From assembly GCA_910577605.1 (NCBI GenBank), contig CAJTON010000005.1, positions 1-37,874 on the forward strand: a DNA stretch of 37,874 bases, read 5' to 3'. Made by a program: the position numbers and the translations under genes. The notes beneath the pieces were generated by a model, which had not been told where the DNA came from, searched no databases, and was given only the letters and a program-made list of their open reading frames with translations. This document shows positions 29,275 through 37,063 of this stretch, in pieces. This DNA is from an uncultured Butyrivibrio sp. (lineage in GTDB: Bacteria > Bacillota > Clostridia > Lachnospirales > Lachnospiraceae). How positions within the stretch are numbered: the stretch's first letter is position 1; every line of letters begins with the position of its first letter.

Positions 29275-29677
29275 CCTTTTTAACCCCTTGTTTGTCGGAA
29301 TGTTTCTTTCTCTTCATTTTATACCAATTTGCGGTTTTTTTCAAGAGATTTGTCACAGTTTTCAGTATCTTCCTGATAATTCCGCCGAAAAAAGGCACCA
29401 AAAGCCTGCCGAGAGTCATCCGGTAGACCGTAATTCCCGCGAAAATACCCAGCACCGTATATAATCTCAGTCTGCCCTCGTCGAGAAACAGAAAGAAAAA
29501 AAAAGCCGCTACACCCGCCGCAAGCCAGAAAATAACGTCCTCGCCTGATAACACGGCATAGCTGTGCTTAACCGCCCTGCGCGCTATGCGGAATACGTCG
29601 TACACGATCGCGAACGCCGCACCGACCGCCATTGACAGCAGCAGCCTTATAAGCTCCCCGGTAACAAAATCAGCCAT
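29222..29677 (-). CDS. yabQ: spore cortex protein YabQ
   Basis: Membrane protein needed for spore cortex assembly, localised to the forespore outer membrane in B. subtilis. It has 151 residues. Three to four hydrophobic segments lie in the first 100 residues (starting F-V-T-G-E-L-I-R and including the V-Y-D-V-F-R-I-x-R-R family motif and D-V-I-F-W), followed by a lysine-rich tail. B. subtilis YabQ is longer (211). It starts two bases after yabP and its tail overlaps divIC by 53 bases. Confidence 0.9.
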   Translation of the reverse strand: MADFVTGELIRLLLSMAVGAAFAIVYDVFRIARRAVKHSYAVLSGEDVIFWLAAGVAAFFFFLFLDEGRLRLYTVLGIFAGITVYRMTLGRLLVPFFGGIIRKILKTVTNLLKKTANWYKMKRKKHSDKQGVKKGGKIEKKRKASGTEAVK

Positions 29678-29679
29678 TT

Positions 29680-29964
29680 TTATTTAAACAGTCTGGCAAA
29701 TATGGACTCGCCCTTCTTGGCGTAAGAGTTGACGTCAGAATAAGCTATGCCGTCGATGGTCCCAGAAATATCTATTTCGCCCTTTTCCACCGAAAGTCGG
29801 TTGACATGAAGATCATGCCCTTTTATATTCATCATCCCGTATTCTGTTTCAAGCAGAATCGCCGTGAGGTCAAAAGAAATAACGTCCTTTACTCCGGTAA
29901 CCGTTCCGCTTTTACGGTTTGAAAATGCGATATTGTGCGCCCTGCCGATTAATTTTTCCTCCAT
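29680..29964 (-). CDS. yabP: sporulation protein YabP
   Basis: Small spore-coat/cortex protein of 94 residues in the YabP/YqfC family; recruited around the forespore in B. subtilis. The family pattern H-x-I-x-x-x-N-R-K-S-G-T-V-T-G-V-K-D-V-x-S-F-D, then L-E-T-E-Y-G-M-M-N-I-K-G-x-D-L-H-V and a C-terminal G-x-I-D-G-I-A-Y-S-D are clear. ATG 29964 is chosen because GGGAGG lies seven bases upstream; an open frame runs on to 30033 without family similarity. It heads the yabP-yabQ-divIC unit; its usual upstream partner yabO is displaced to 30768 by an opposite-strand gene. Confidence 0.92.
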   Translation of the reverse strand: MEEKLIGRAHNIAFSNRKSGTVTGVKDVISFDLTAILLETEYGMMNIKGHDLHVNRLSVEKGEIDISGTIDGIAYSDVNSYAKKGESIFARLFK

Positions 29965-30094
29965 TGCCGCCTCCCACAAAGTCCATACGCCCGTCTCCCC
30001 GGCATACTTAGTAATATATATTCGGCGCGGCATAGAAAAATACCTGACAATGGACGCGGCGCCTGCCGCAGGCTAAAAGTGATGAGCACAATAG

Positions 30095-30169
30095 TTCAGG
30101 CAGATTTTAATGGATTTGTGTATGCGCCGGTGGTAAAATAATTATGTTTGACAATTCAGGCGGATGTTA
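30095..30169. repeat. two TTCAGGC-type repeats upstream of the unknown gene
   Basis: A 15-base motif at 30095-30109 recurs at 30155-30169 with 13 of 15 matches, exactly 60 bases apart; the second copy fills the spacer of the candidate promoter at 30148-30175. Confidence 0.35.
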
Positions 30170-30175
30170 TTTAAT
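30148..30175 (+). promoter_or_regulatory. candidate promoter of the unknown plus-strand gene
   Basis: TTGACA (30148-30153), 16-base spacer, TTTAAT (30170-30175). The predicted start would fall on or next to the GGAGG ribosome site at 30180-30184, which argues for some caution. Confidence 0.4.
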
Positions 30176-30194
30176 TTATGGAGGCTACACTGCA

Positions 30195-30710
30195 ATGAGT
30201 AATATAATATCGTTCAACCAAAATACACCTATTGACGATTGGATATGTATGTCCAATATGGTAACAGACGCTTTTATAAATGTTCTCTCGTTAAGCGGTT
30301 CTATACTGGCAGAAACAACAGAAGAAAAGCAGCTGATCGTGTGGCTGTCAGAAAAAGACCAAAGCTTTGTCGGTCTTGGGACCGTTGGTTTTGAAATCGT
30401 TGAGATGCCTTGGAATAAGGAGACTTTTACACATGATAAAAATTTTTTACTGAATGCAGTCAGGTCTGCCGAAAATAAGCTGGGTTGGGAAAAACTTGAT
30501 TATATTCCCGAATTTATTTTGCCGAATCTGAAAAAATTCAGAGAACAGCTTGGAAAAATGACGGAAGACGATATTGACGATAACGCGCTTTACGAATGGT
30601 TAAATTCTGCAGACAGCAGCGACCCTGTTAACCGCGGATTTCCCAGATGTAAAAAACATCATACCCTGCTCACTTTTTTAGGCTGCCAGATATGCAACAG
30701 TAACGCTTAG
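30195..30710 (+). CDS. hypothetical protein with C-terminal Cys/His motif
   Basis: I do not recognise this 171-residue protein. It is soluble with no signal peptide. The bulk is mixed alpha/beta with conserved-looking W, E and D residues; the tail R-C-K-K-H-H-T-L-L-T-F-L-G-C-Q-I-C carries a C-x2-H-x8-C-x2-C pattern that could hold zinc. ATG 30195 has GGAGG ten bases upstream. It is the only plus-strand gene between yabP and yabO, two genes that are usually adjacent, and its A+T content looks higher than its neighbours, so it may be a later insertion. Function unknown. Confidence 0.75.
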   Translation: MSNIISFNQNTPIDDWICMSNMVTDAFINVLSLSGSILAETTEEKQLIVWLSEKDQSFVGLGTVGFEIVEMPWNKETFTHDKNFLLNAVRSAENKLGWEKLDYIPEFILPNLKKFREQLGKMTEDDIDDNALYEWLNSADSSDPVNRGFPRCKKHHTLLTFLGCQICNSNA

Positions 30711-30767
30711 GATTTCACTGACTATGCATTCCCCAGCCGTAATAGAGAAAAACATAAGCAGTAACAA

Positions 30768-31007
30768 TCAAACATATTTGTACATATCTCCGGCCTCGTC
30801 CTTCTTGGTCGTCTCTATAATATCCGTTATCTGCACCTTTACATTCTTACTTCCGAACTGTATCTCTATAATGTCGCCTATCTTTACCTCGGCGGACGCT
30901 TTGGCGGCTTTGCCGTTAAGCTGTACGCGTCCCGCGTCGCACGCCTCGTTCGCTACGGTGCGTCTTTTTATAAGTCTGGAAACTTTAAGGTATTTGTCAA
31001 GTCTCAT
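30768..31007 (-). CDS. rlbA: S4-domain RNA-binding protein RlbA (YabO)
   Basis: A 79-residue protein consisting of an S4 RNA-binding domain: M-R-L-D-K-Y-L-K-V-S-R-L-I-K-R-R-T-V-A-N-E-A-C-D-A-G-R-V-x-L-N-G-K. It is related to heat-shock protein HslR and probably binds ribosomal or tRNA-linked 50S particles. GGAGG lies nine bases before ATG. In B. subtilis this gene (yabO) directly precedes yabP; here 800 bases with an opposite-strand gene intervene. Confidence 0.92.
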   Translation of the reverse strand: MRLDKYLKVSRLIKRRTVANEACDAGRVQLNGKAAKASAEVKIGDIIEIQFGSKNVKVQITDIIETTKKDEAGDMYKYV

Positions 31008-31046
31008 CTCTTTATGTCCTCCATGTCAAGCATTAATGCCACGCGT

Positions 31047-31079
31047 CAAAGAAAACGCCCAAGGCCGTACCCTTGGACG
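31047..31079 (-). terminator. terminator of the HU gene
   Basis: Forty bases after the HU stop the minus strand forms a stem of nine pairs with one wobble (31056-31079, six-base loop) followed by TTTTCTTTG. Confidence 0.65.
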
Positions 31080-31118
31080 CTGTCTTTAATCATATAGTCA
31101 AATTCCGGTCAGCCGCAA

Positions 31119-31391
31119 TTAGTTGAGGCTGTCCTTCAAAGCCTTTCCTGCCTTAAACTTAGGAGCCTTTGAAGCCTTGATCTTGATCGACTTTCCGGTC
31201 AGAGGGTTACGTCCTGTTCTTGCAGGTCTGTCAGCAACTTCAAACGTACCGAAGCCAACCATAACAACCTTTTCACCCTTCTTAAGCTCTTCAGTAACAA
31301 CATCAGTAAAAGCCTTAAGAGCCTTCTCTGCGTCCTTCTTTGAAAGTTCAGTCTTCTCTGCAATAGCTGCAACTAATTCTGTTTTGTTCAT
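31119..31391 (-). CDS. hup: HU-family DNA-binding protein
   Basis: Histone-like nucleoid protein of 90 residues, exactly the family length. It starts M-N-K-T-E-L-V-A-A-I-A, has the G-F-G-T-F-E-V turn, the beta-arm R-x-A-R-T-G-R-N-P-L-T-G-K with the DNA-intercalating proline, and ends F-K-A-G-K-A-L-K-D. TAGGAGG precedes ATG. A strong own promoter (31483-31511) and terminator make it a single-gene transcript. Confidence 0.97.
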   Translation of the reverse strand: MNKTELVAAIAEKTELSKKDAEKALKAFTDVVTEELKKGEKVVMVGFGTFEVADRPARTGRNPLTGKSIKIKASKAPKFKAGKALKDSLN

Positions 31392-31482
31392 GGATTATTT
31401 CCTCCTAATACCATATAAATTAATCGTGTAAAACAGATTCCAAATTATTATTTATAATTCCGTCCGTATTACCCACACATTA

Positions 31483-31511
31483 TTTATACTTGTTTTGCGC
31501 GGAAATGTCAA
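31483..31511 (-). promoter_or_regulatory. strong sigma-A promoter of HU
   Basis: Minus strand TTGACA (31506-31511), 17-base spacer, TATAAA (31483-31488). The leader of about 85 bases is A+T-rich and lacks evident structure. Confidence 0.8.
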
Positions 31512-31526
31512 GAAAAAAAGGGATTT

Positions 31527-32312
31527 TTAGGCATTTTTATGACTTTTTCCCCTATTCTTTCCGTAAATAATATTCAATCCCTTTAAAAGCAGCTCGTCGT
31601 CAATGATTACGCGGTGTCTGCACGCCGGAATCACCGTTCCCGCCATGCCCCCGGTCGCGACGGCAACGGCGGAATATCCAAGTTCGTCCTCTATTCTGTC
31701 AAGCATGCCGTCTATCATGGACGCGCAGCCAAGAACGATACCGCTTTTCATACTGTCCACAGTATTTTTGCCGATAACCGAATCCGGAACGTCAAGGCTT
31801 ATATTCGGGAGCTGCGCCGTCCTTGCCACAAGCGAAGCAAGCGAGGCCTCCACTCCGGGAGCGATTATTCCTCCAATGTAATTTTTATCCCTGTCTATAA
31901 CCGCGATCGTCGCCGCCGTACCCATATCTATGATTATAAGCGGCGCGCCGTACTCCGCGATTCCCGCGACCGACGAAACGACAAGGTCCGCGCCGACCGC
32001 CCTCGGATTGTCCATAAGGATATTAAGACCTGTTTTTACCCCCGGTCCAACTATCATCGGGCGCTGCCCTATGATCTTCTCAACCGCGCAGGCTATGATA
32101 TTGGTAAGCGGCGGTACGACCGAAGATATTATAGCGCCGTCTATATCGGAAGGAGAAATTCCGTGAAGCTCAAGGACCGTGCCAAAGCCCATAGCGTATT
32201 CCAGTTCGGTTCTTGTGTGCTCGGTGCTCAGCCTCTCAGCAAAAAGCGTCCTGTCCCCGTCTATACATCCGGTCACTATATGCGTATTTCCCATGTCTAT
32301 CGCCAAAAGCAT
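31527..32312 (-). CDS. coaX: type III pantothenate kinase
   Basis: First step of coenzyme A synthesis, phosphorylating pantothenate. It has 261 residues of the ASKHA fold. The phosphate-1 motif D-M-G-N-T-H begins with catalytic D6, the second D-M-G-T-A motif is at 129-133, and G-G-I-I-A-P-G lies near 147. The substrate motif reads G-A-D-L at 107-110 where many members have G-A-D-R. It needs a monovalent cation and, unlike CoaA, is not feedback-inhibited by CoA (family knowledge). GGAGG precedes ATG. It lies 35 bases behind the GGDEF gene. Confidence 0.93.
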   Translation of the reverse strand: MLLAIDMGNTHIVTGCIDGDRTLFAERLSTEHTRTELEYAMGFGTVLELHGISPSDIDGAIISSVVPPLTNIIACAVEKIIGQRPMIVGPGVKTGLNILMDNPRAVGADLVVSSVAGIAEYGAPLIIIDMGTAATIAVIDRDKNYIGGIIAPGVEASLASLVARTAQLPNISLDVPDSVIGKNTVDSMKSGIVLGCASMIDGMLDRIEDELGYSAVAVATGGMAGTVIPACRHRVIIDDELLLKGLNIIYGKNRGKSHKNA

Positions 32313-32347
32313 ACCGTCCGTTCCCTCCGTCTGCCGTTTATGCGTTG

Positions 32348-34315
32348 TCAGTCTGCTATTATGCCGTCGATTCCAATATTGCGCGCGCGCCCTCTGGCGT
32401 CAAGCGCCTTTTCTATGTATTGCTCCACCGGAAACGTCCTGTCGTTTATTATAGAAATTCCTACATCCAGCGAAATATCAATTCCCGGACAGATATCGCC
32501 GAATTTATCATAAAAAGCATTGCTGAAAATATTCGCCAGCGCAGCTGAGATCCTGTTGCCTCTCGAATCAAATACGTTGGCAAGGATTATGAAGTTATCA
32601 GCGTTCACTCTGCCGCCCATTATAAAGCGGTCCTTGTATCCGGCTATAACCTCCGCAAAACCTTTAAGGACCTTATCTCCGACATCATAACCGTAACGCC
32701 CGTTAATGTTCGTAAGCTGCTTTATTCCGGTGTACATAACGGCAAACTTACCCGTCTTGTCAAGATTGACGTATTTTGCCGCCTCTTTAACAAAAGAGTT
32801 GTACTTATAGTACCCGGTCAGAGTGTCGTGCGTTTCGTAGCTTTCCTTTTCGGAAATAAGCTCCTCGTATTCGCGCACAGTTATAAGATATGATGAAACG
32901 AACTGAGTTATAAGTTTAAGCGTCTTGATTTCGGAATCGGTCCATTCATGCTTGTTGTCATAACACTCAAAAGCGATACAGCCGCTTATCCTGTTGTTGC
33001 CGGAGAATATGCATCTGACAAATGATTTGACTCCCACGGACAAGAGCGCCATTTTCGTTTCATCATCAGCCTGCCATTTACCCGCGTCCGAAACGATTAT
33101 TATGTCTTCGTTGCTGTATATTTTTTCAATCGTATCATAATCGTCCCGCTTGAATCTGTCTATTATCCAGCTGATATAAGTGCTGCCCGTCCACTCGTAA
33201 GAAGCGCACACTGTCCTGTTCGCGGAATTAAGCTCCCATACGGTAATACGGTCAATATTGTATTTGCGCCCCACCTTGCTGAAAATAAGATCGGCGGCGT
33301 CGCTTATATTGCCGCTTGATGACATGATATTAAGCGCAGTCTCAATTATGTTATGGTCGAATGAGACATCGCTGTAAGCCTTGTTCACAGCGTCCCAGTT
33401 GCCGTTGATATAAGTGTCCTCAAGCTTTTTGGTGTACGGTATAACGCGGTCCTTGGTCTGATGTTTGCAGGAAAAAAGCGCCATATACGCCTTTTCCCTT
33501 ATATCATACGCTCCGCCCTGGGCAAACGGACCGTAGTAAAGTCCTCCGCTTATCTTTATACGCCTATCTCCGCTTTTGCCAAGAACAGTTTCAATTCTGT
33601 CACAAATCTCTCCTATGCGAAGAACAAATCTGTTCTTAACATCGTCGCCGAAATATATAACGTTAAATTCATCCTGACGCATTCTTCCGATATAAGCGTC
33701 ATAAGGAAACATATCGCTCATGCAGGCTGCAATATTTATCATAATGCTGTCCGCAGTCAGCGAAGGATCGGACGCGGCTACCGACTTGATATTATCAACT
33801 GTTATGTCAAGCAAAGCCGCCTCGTCTCCGTTTTTTTCAAAACAAAGAGCCTCCAGCTTGCTTTTGATGCCGTTCTTATTATAAAGTCCGGTAAGCTTAT
33901 CGGTATAGCTGTCCTCCTTGCCTCTCTTGCTGTCGGTCCTGTCGGGCCCGCTGACTTCGATCATTTTGCCCACGATATAAGACGGGGCATTATTGTCGTC
34001 ATACAGCGCCTTGCCTATTATCGTGTATGACTTGACCGTACCCATGAAATCGCTCATTTTCGAGGCGCATTCAAAATAGCCCGTGCCTTCCTTAAGGGCC
34101 TGGATGAAATTGTCCGCGTCTATCTCCGGATTAACCGCACGCTGTCTCTGAAGCATCTGCAGATAGTCTTTTACAACGGAGCCGTATCTTGACAGATCCG
34201 CGCGCCCGAAAAAATACTCCATCGTGTCGGTTTTAATATCATACCGATAGAGTATGCTCCCTATCATAGCCGCTACGGTTTTATAAACGCTCAGTTCGTC
34301 CTCAGTTTTGTTCAA
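32348..34315 (-). CDS. PAS-like/GGDEF/GAF/GGDEF protein with both GGDEF motifs degenerate
   Basis: A 655-residue cytoplasmic protein. An N-terminal PAS-like sensor (about 12-122) is followed by a first GGDEF domain starting D-K-L-T-G-L-Y-N (139-146) whose signature reads R-Q-D-E-F (213-217), then a GAF domain (about 325-480, with I-D-R-I-T-V-W-E), and a second GGDEF domain starting D-T-L-T-G-Y-Y (497-503) whose signature reads N-A-D-N-F (571-575). Loss of the glycines and of metal-binding acids in both copies suggests it does not make cyclic-di-GMP and may instead bind a nucleotide. The start is TTG 34315 behind GGGGTGG; no membrane segment is seen. It lies 50 bases behind the lipoprotein gene. 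Confidence 0.85.
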   Translation of the reverse strand: MNKTEDELSVYKTVAAMIGSILYRYDIKTDTMEYFFGRADLSRYGSVVKDYLQMLQRQRAVNPEIDADNFIQALKEGTGYFECASKMSDFMGTVKSYTIIGKALYDDNNAPSYIVGKMIEVSGPDRTDSKRGKEDSYTDKLTGLYNKNGIKSKLEALCFEKNGDEAALLDITVDNIKSVAASDPSLTADSIMINIAACMSDMFPYDAYIGRMRQDEFNVIYFGDDVKNRFVLRIGEICDRIETVLGKSGDRRIKISGGLYYGPFAQGGAYDIREKAYMALFSCKHQTKDRVIPYTKKLEDTYINGNWDAVNKAYSDVSFDHNIIETALNIMSSSGNISDAADLIFSKVGRKYNIDRITVWELNSANRTVCASYEWTGSTYISWIIDRFKRDDYDTIEKIYSNEDIIIVSDAGKWQADDETKMALLSVGVKSFVRCIFSGNNRISGCIAFECYDNKHEWTDSEIKTLKLITQFVSSYLITVREYEELISEKESYETHDTLTGYYKYNSFVKEAAKYVNLDKTGKFAVMYTGIKQLTNINGRYGYDVGDKVLKGFAEVIAGYKDRFIMGGRVNADNFIILANVFDSRGNRISAALANIFSNAFYDKFGDICPGIDISLDVGISIINDRTFPVEQYIEKALDARGRARNIGIDGIIAD

Positions 34316-34365
34316 TTCTCATCCACCCCTTCCGTCTTTAGCTTCGCGCCCGCAAAAGCAGGCTG

Positions 34366-35499
34366 TTATTTTGTGGTTTCGGTTTCCGATTTAGTCTCGG
34401 TTTCGGTTTCATCCGAAATCGTCATCTTATTCTGCTCAAGAAGAAAGTCCATAACCTTGCCGTTAAGGAAATCCTCATATATTGACTCTTTTGTGAGAGC
34501 GTTTTCCATTTCCTCTATCGACTTGTATCCGGCCTGACTCTTTGAAACCTCCTCGGCGGCCATACTGCTATATTCCTCATCCGATACGGTTATTCCCTCT
34601 TTAGCGGCTATGGCGTTGAAAACAACGATACACTCCGCGCTGTATTTGCCCTGCTCCTCACACATCTCTTTAAGCTTCGCGTCTGTCAGATCCATTGAAG
34701 AGAGAAGCGTTTCATAGTCCGTACCGTACATAGCGGCATACATGGTATACTGATATTTGTAATAGTCATAGTAGCTGTCAGTGATTTCCTTTACCCTGTC
34801 CTCGGGGAGTTTGGATATCTCGCAATTCTCGATTATCGTCGAGGTAAGGCCTGCCTGATAAGTCTGCTCCTGCTCCGCGAGATTATTCTCATGGAGAGTT
34901 TCCTTCATGTATTTCTCAAACGCCTCAACGGTAGTGTAATCCCCTTTTGAATAATCCTTTACAAGCTCGTCGTTCCACTCCGGAACAATATCCTTGCCGT
35001 GAATATAATCTACCTTTACCTTAAAAACAACTTCTTTGCCCGCAAGGTCTTTATTGGGTTTATAATCCTCAGGGAAAGTGCATTTCAAATCGTATTCCTT
35101 GCCGCACTCCAGACCGATAAGCTGGTCGTTAAGATCCTTTATATAATTTCCTCCGATCGTATAGTCGGTTCCCTTCTCTCCGGTGCTGCCGCCTTCAAAA
35201 GCCTTGTCGTCAAGGTAACCCGTATACTGAAGATGAACAGTATCCTTGTCGGCTACGACTCTGTCCGTAACCTGCTCCGGCTTCGTATAGTTCTTTATTA
35301 TAGAATCCTTTGCTTCCTTAAACTGCTTGTCGGTAACGTCCGCAGATTTAACGTCTATCTCAAGCCCCTTATATTCGCCCAGCGTAACAAGATCGCTGTA
35401 ATCCCTCTGTTTAAAGCCGCTCGGACTTTTGCCGCACCCGACCGCCATTACCATAACCGCCGCACCCGCAAGGAGCAGCGCTGTCAATTTCTTTTTCAT
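34366..35499 (-). CDS. trigger-factor-like peptidyl-prolyl isomerase lipoprotein
   Basis: Extracytoplasmic foldase candidate, 377 residues. A signal peptide (K-K-K then a hydrophobic core) ends in the lipobox A-V-G-C with lipidated C22. An FKBP-type domain like that of trigger factor spans about 85-168 (V-H-L-Q-Y-T-G-Y-L-D-D, then F-E-G-G and G-L-x-x-G-K). A helical region to about 360 resembles the trigger factor C-terminal chaperone domain. The ribosome-binding N-domain of cytoplasmic trigger factor is replaced by the lipoprotein signal. The tail is a run of alternating T and E. GGAGG precedes ATG. It has its own promoter at 35585-35613. Confidence 0.87.
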   Translation of the reverse strand: MKKKLTALLLAGAAVMVMAVGCGKSPSGFKQRDYSDLVTLGEYKGLEIDVKSADVTDKQFKEAKDSIIKNYTKPEQVTDRVVADKDTVHLQYTGYLDDKAFEGGSTGEKGTDYTIGGNYIKDLNDQLIGLECGKEYDLKCTFPEDYKPNKDLAGKEVVFKVKVDYIHGKDIVPEWNDELVKDYSKGDYTTVEAFEKYMKETLHENNLAEQEQTYQAGLTSTIIENCEISKLPEDRVKEITDSYYDYYKYQYTMYAAMYGTDYETLLSSMDLTDAKLKEMCEEQGKYSAECIVVFNAIAAKEGITVSDEEYSSMAAEEVSKSQAGYKSIEEMENALTKESIYEDFLNGKVMDFLLEQNKMTISDETETETKSETETTK

Positions 35500-35584
35500 T
35501 ATAAATTCCTCCGATTTTTTTTAACACGCACATCAGGCCTGCCCTGCTCCCGAAGAAGCGGATAGCTGTATTGTCCGCAATATA

Positions 35585-35613
35585 CTTATATCATATTTTC
35601 CGTTAAAAATCAA
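35585..35613 (-). promoter_or_regulatory. promoter of the foldase lipoprotein gene
   Basis: Minus strand TTGATT (35608-35613), 17-base spacer, TATAAG (35585-35590), with a leader of about 80 bases containing a GCGGA/TCCGC hairpin. Confidence 0.6.
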
Positions 35614-35653
35614 AGTAATTCACAAAACATTCACTTATTCTCCTCTTTCCGCG

Positions 35654-37009
35654 TCAGCTGATTTCTTCAGAAGCGTCAAGATCCTCCGGCTCTATAGTCA
35701 TAAGCGTATCCCTGTCAGCGTCTTTTATTTTAAGGATACGGCCGGCCTGTCTTGCCATTGCCCGCTCAAGATAGTTTCTCGCCTCCCTCGCGTTGGCAAA
35801 ATTTTCAGGAGCTTCGGCGAGCCTTGCCTCAAAATATTCCAGAGCTTTTTTCTTGGCAGGCTCCGAAAAAATATAGTCCTGCTTGTACGCCATCGACTTC
35901 ATTATATCAAGAAGCTGCCAAGGGGTATAATCCTGAAAATATATGAACTTATTAAAACGGGATCTCAGACCGGGATTTGAATTAAGGAACTGCTCCATCA
36001 AATCGGTGTAGCCCGCGACAATGACCACAAGATTATCCCTGTTGTCCTCCATCGCTTTGAGAAGAGTGTCCACCGCCTCCTGTCCGAAATCGCCTTCGCC
36101 CTTGCCCGCCGTAAGCGTATACGCCTCGTCTATGAAAAGTATTCCGCCCATAGCGGACTGCACGACCTCCGTCACTCTCGCCGCCGTCTGACCTATATAT
36201 CCGCTCACCAGTCCGGAACGGTCAACCTCGACGAGATGTCCTTTTGAAAGAACTCCGAGCGAATAATATACGCTCGCCAAAAGCCTCGCGACCGTAGTCT
36301 TGCCCGTTCCCGGATTACCCGAAAAAACAAGGTGCTTCGACACTGACGGAAGCTTCATCCCTTTCTCCTCGCGAAGCTTCTGAACCTGCATCAGATTTAT
36401 AATGCTGTTTACGTCGTTCTTGACCTCCTCAAGACCAATGAGAGAGTTAAGCTCCTCAAGCGCCTCGTCAACGCTCTTTTTCTCTATATCGCTTTCCCTG
36501 ACGCTTCCTTTAGGCGCCATCAGACCGTATTCTCCGGCGTATTTTTCCATCATGCCCACATATGCCGTAAGCAAAGATATTTCCGTTTCAGTCGTGACGT
36601 CGTTGCAGGCTATGTATGCCTGTCCGAGCGACCTGAAAGTATTTATAAACGCGATAGTCCTTCTTCCCGCGTCCTTCATCTTTCTGCCCGCGTCCGCAAG
36701 CACAAAGCATTTCAGCGCAAACGACGGCTTCTGCGTGTATTCGGGGCTTTCAAGATGCTCGCTGCCTATTATCGCCCTGACCATGCCAGCTCTAGCCGTA
36801 AAGCCTATGGTTTCAGAAACGAATTTTTCTTCCTTTTCGGCAAACTGACCGTCCCCCGTCGAGAGATAGGAAAGAAATTTAAACATCTCATACCTTACAT
36901 GCTCCCTGAAGCTTGTGTTGAGCTTATCCTTTATAACGCCTGCCTTCTCTATCTCTTCAGCCGCCCTGAGGCAGCCGTCCACCTGCTCTTTTATTTTAGA
37001 AATATCCAT
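35654..37009 (-). CDS. AAA+ ATPase of the SpoVK/CbbX family
   Basis: A 451-residue AAA protein. Residues 35-165 form a helical domain with a TerB-like acidic stretch (L-S-T-G-D-G-Q-F-A-E-K-E-E-K-F-V). The AAA core follows: L-I-G-L-E-E-V-K at 190-197, Walker A G-N-P-G-T-G-K-T at 231-238, the pore loop V-S-G-Y-I-G-Q-T near 268-275, Walker B G-I-L-F-I-D-E-A-Y at 289-297, and the arginine finger region P-G-L-R-S-R-F. The core is closest to SpoVK and the rubisco activase CbbX; neither rubisco nor spore-coat genes adjoin it. AAAGGAGA precedes ATG. It is probably a protein-remodelling motor with unknown client. Confidence 0.88.
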   Translation of the reverse strand: MDISKIKEQVDGCLRAAEEIEKAGVIKDKLNTSFREHVRYEMFKFLSYLSTGDGQFAEKEEKFVSETIGFTARAGMVRAIIGSEHLESPEYTQKPSFALKCFVLADAGRKMKDAGRRTIAFINTFRSLGQAYIACNDVTTETEISLLTAYVGMMEKYAGEYGLMAPKGSVRESDIEKKSVDEALEELNSLIGLEEVKNDVNSIINLMQVQKLREEKGMKLPSVSKHLVFSGNPGTGKTTVARLLASVYYSLGVLSKGHLVEVDRSGLVSGYIGQTAARVTEVVQSAMGGILFIDEAYTLTAGKGEGDFGQEAVDTLLKAMEDNRDNLVVIVAGYTDLMEQFLNSNPGLRSRFNKFIYFQDYTPWQLLDIMKSMAYKQDYIFSEPAKKKALEYFEARLAEAPENFANAREARNYLERAMARQAGRILKIKDADRDTLMTIEPEDLDASEEIS

Positions 37010-37063
37010 AGCAATCTCCTTTTAAATCACCCGCGCACGCTTTGTGCCGAACGTGGCTTTCAT

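Noticed and set aside
30061..30073. GCCTGC-type hairpin as a terminator upstream of yabP
   Set aside because: A 5-6 bp stem without a T-run and without a gene ending nearby.
31614..32513. A 299-codon plus-strand frame opposite coaX and the GGDEF gene
   Set aside because: It spans two well-supported genes, is arginine-rich and resembles no family.
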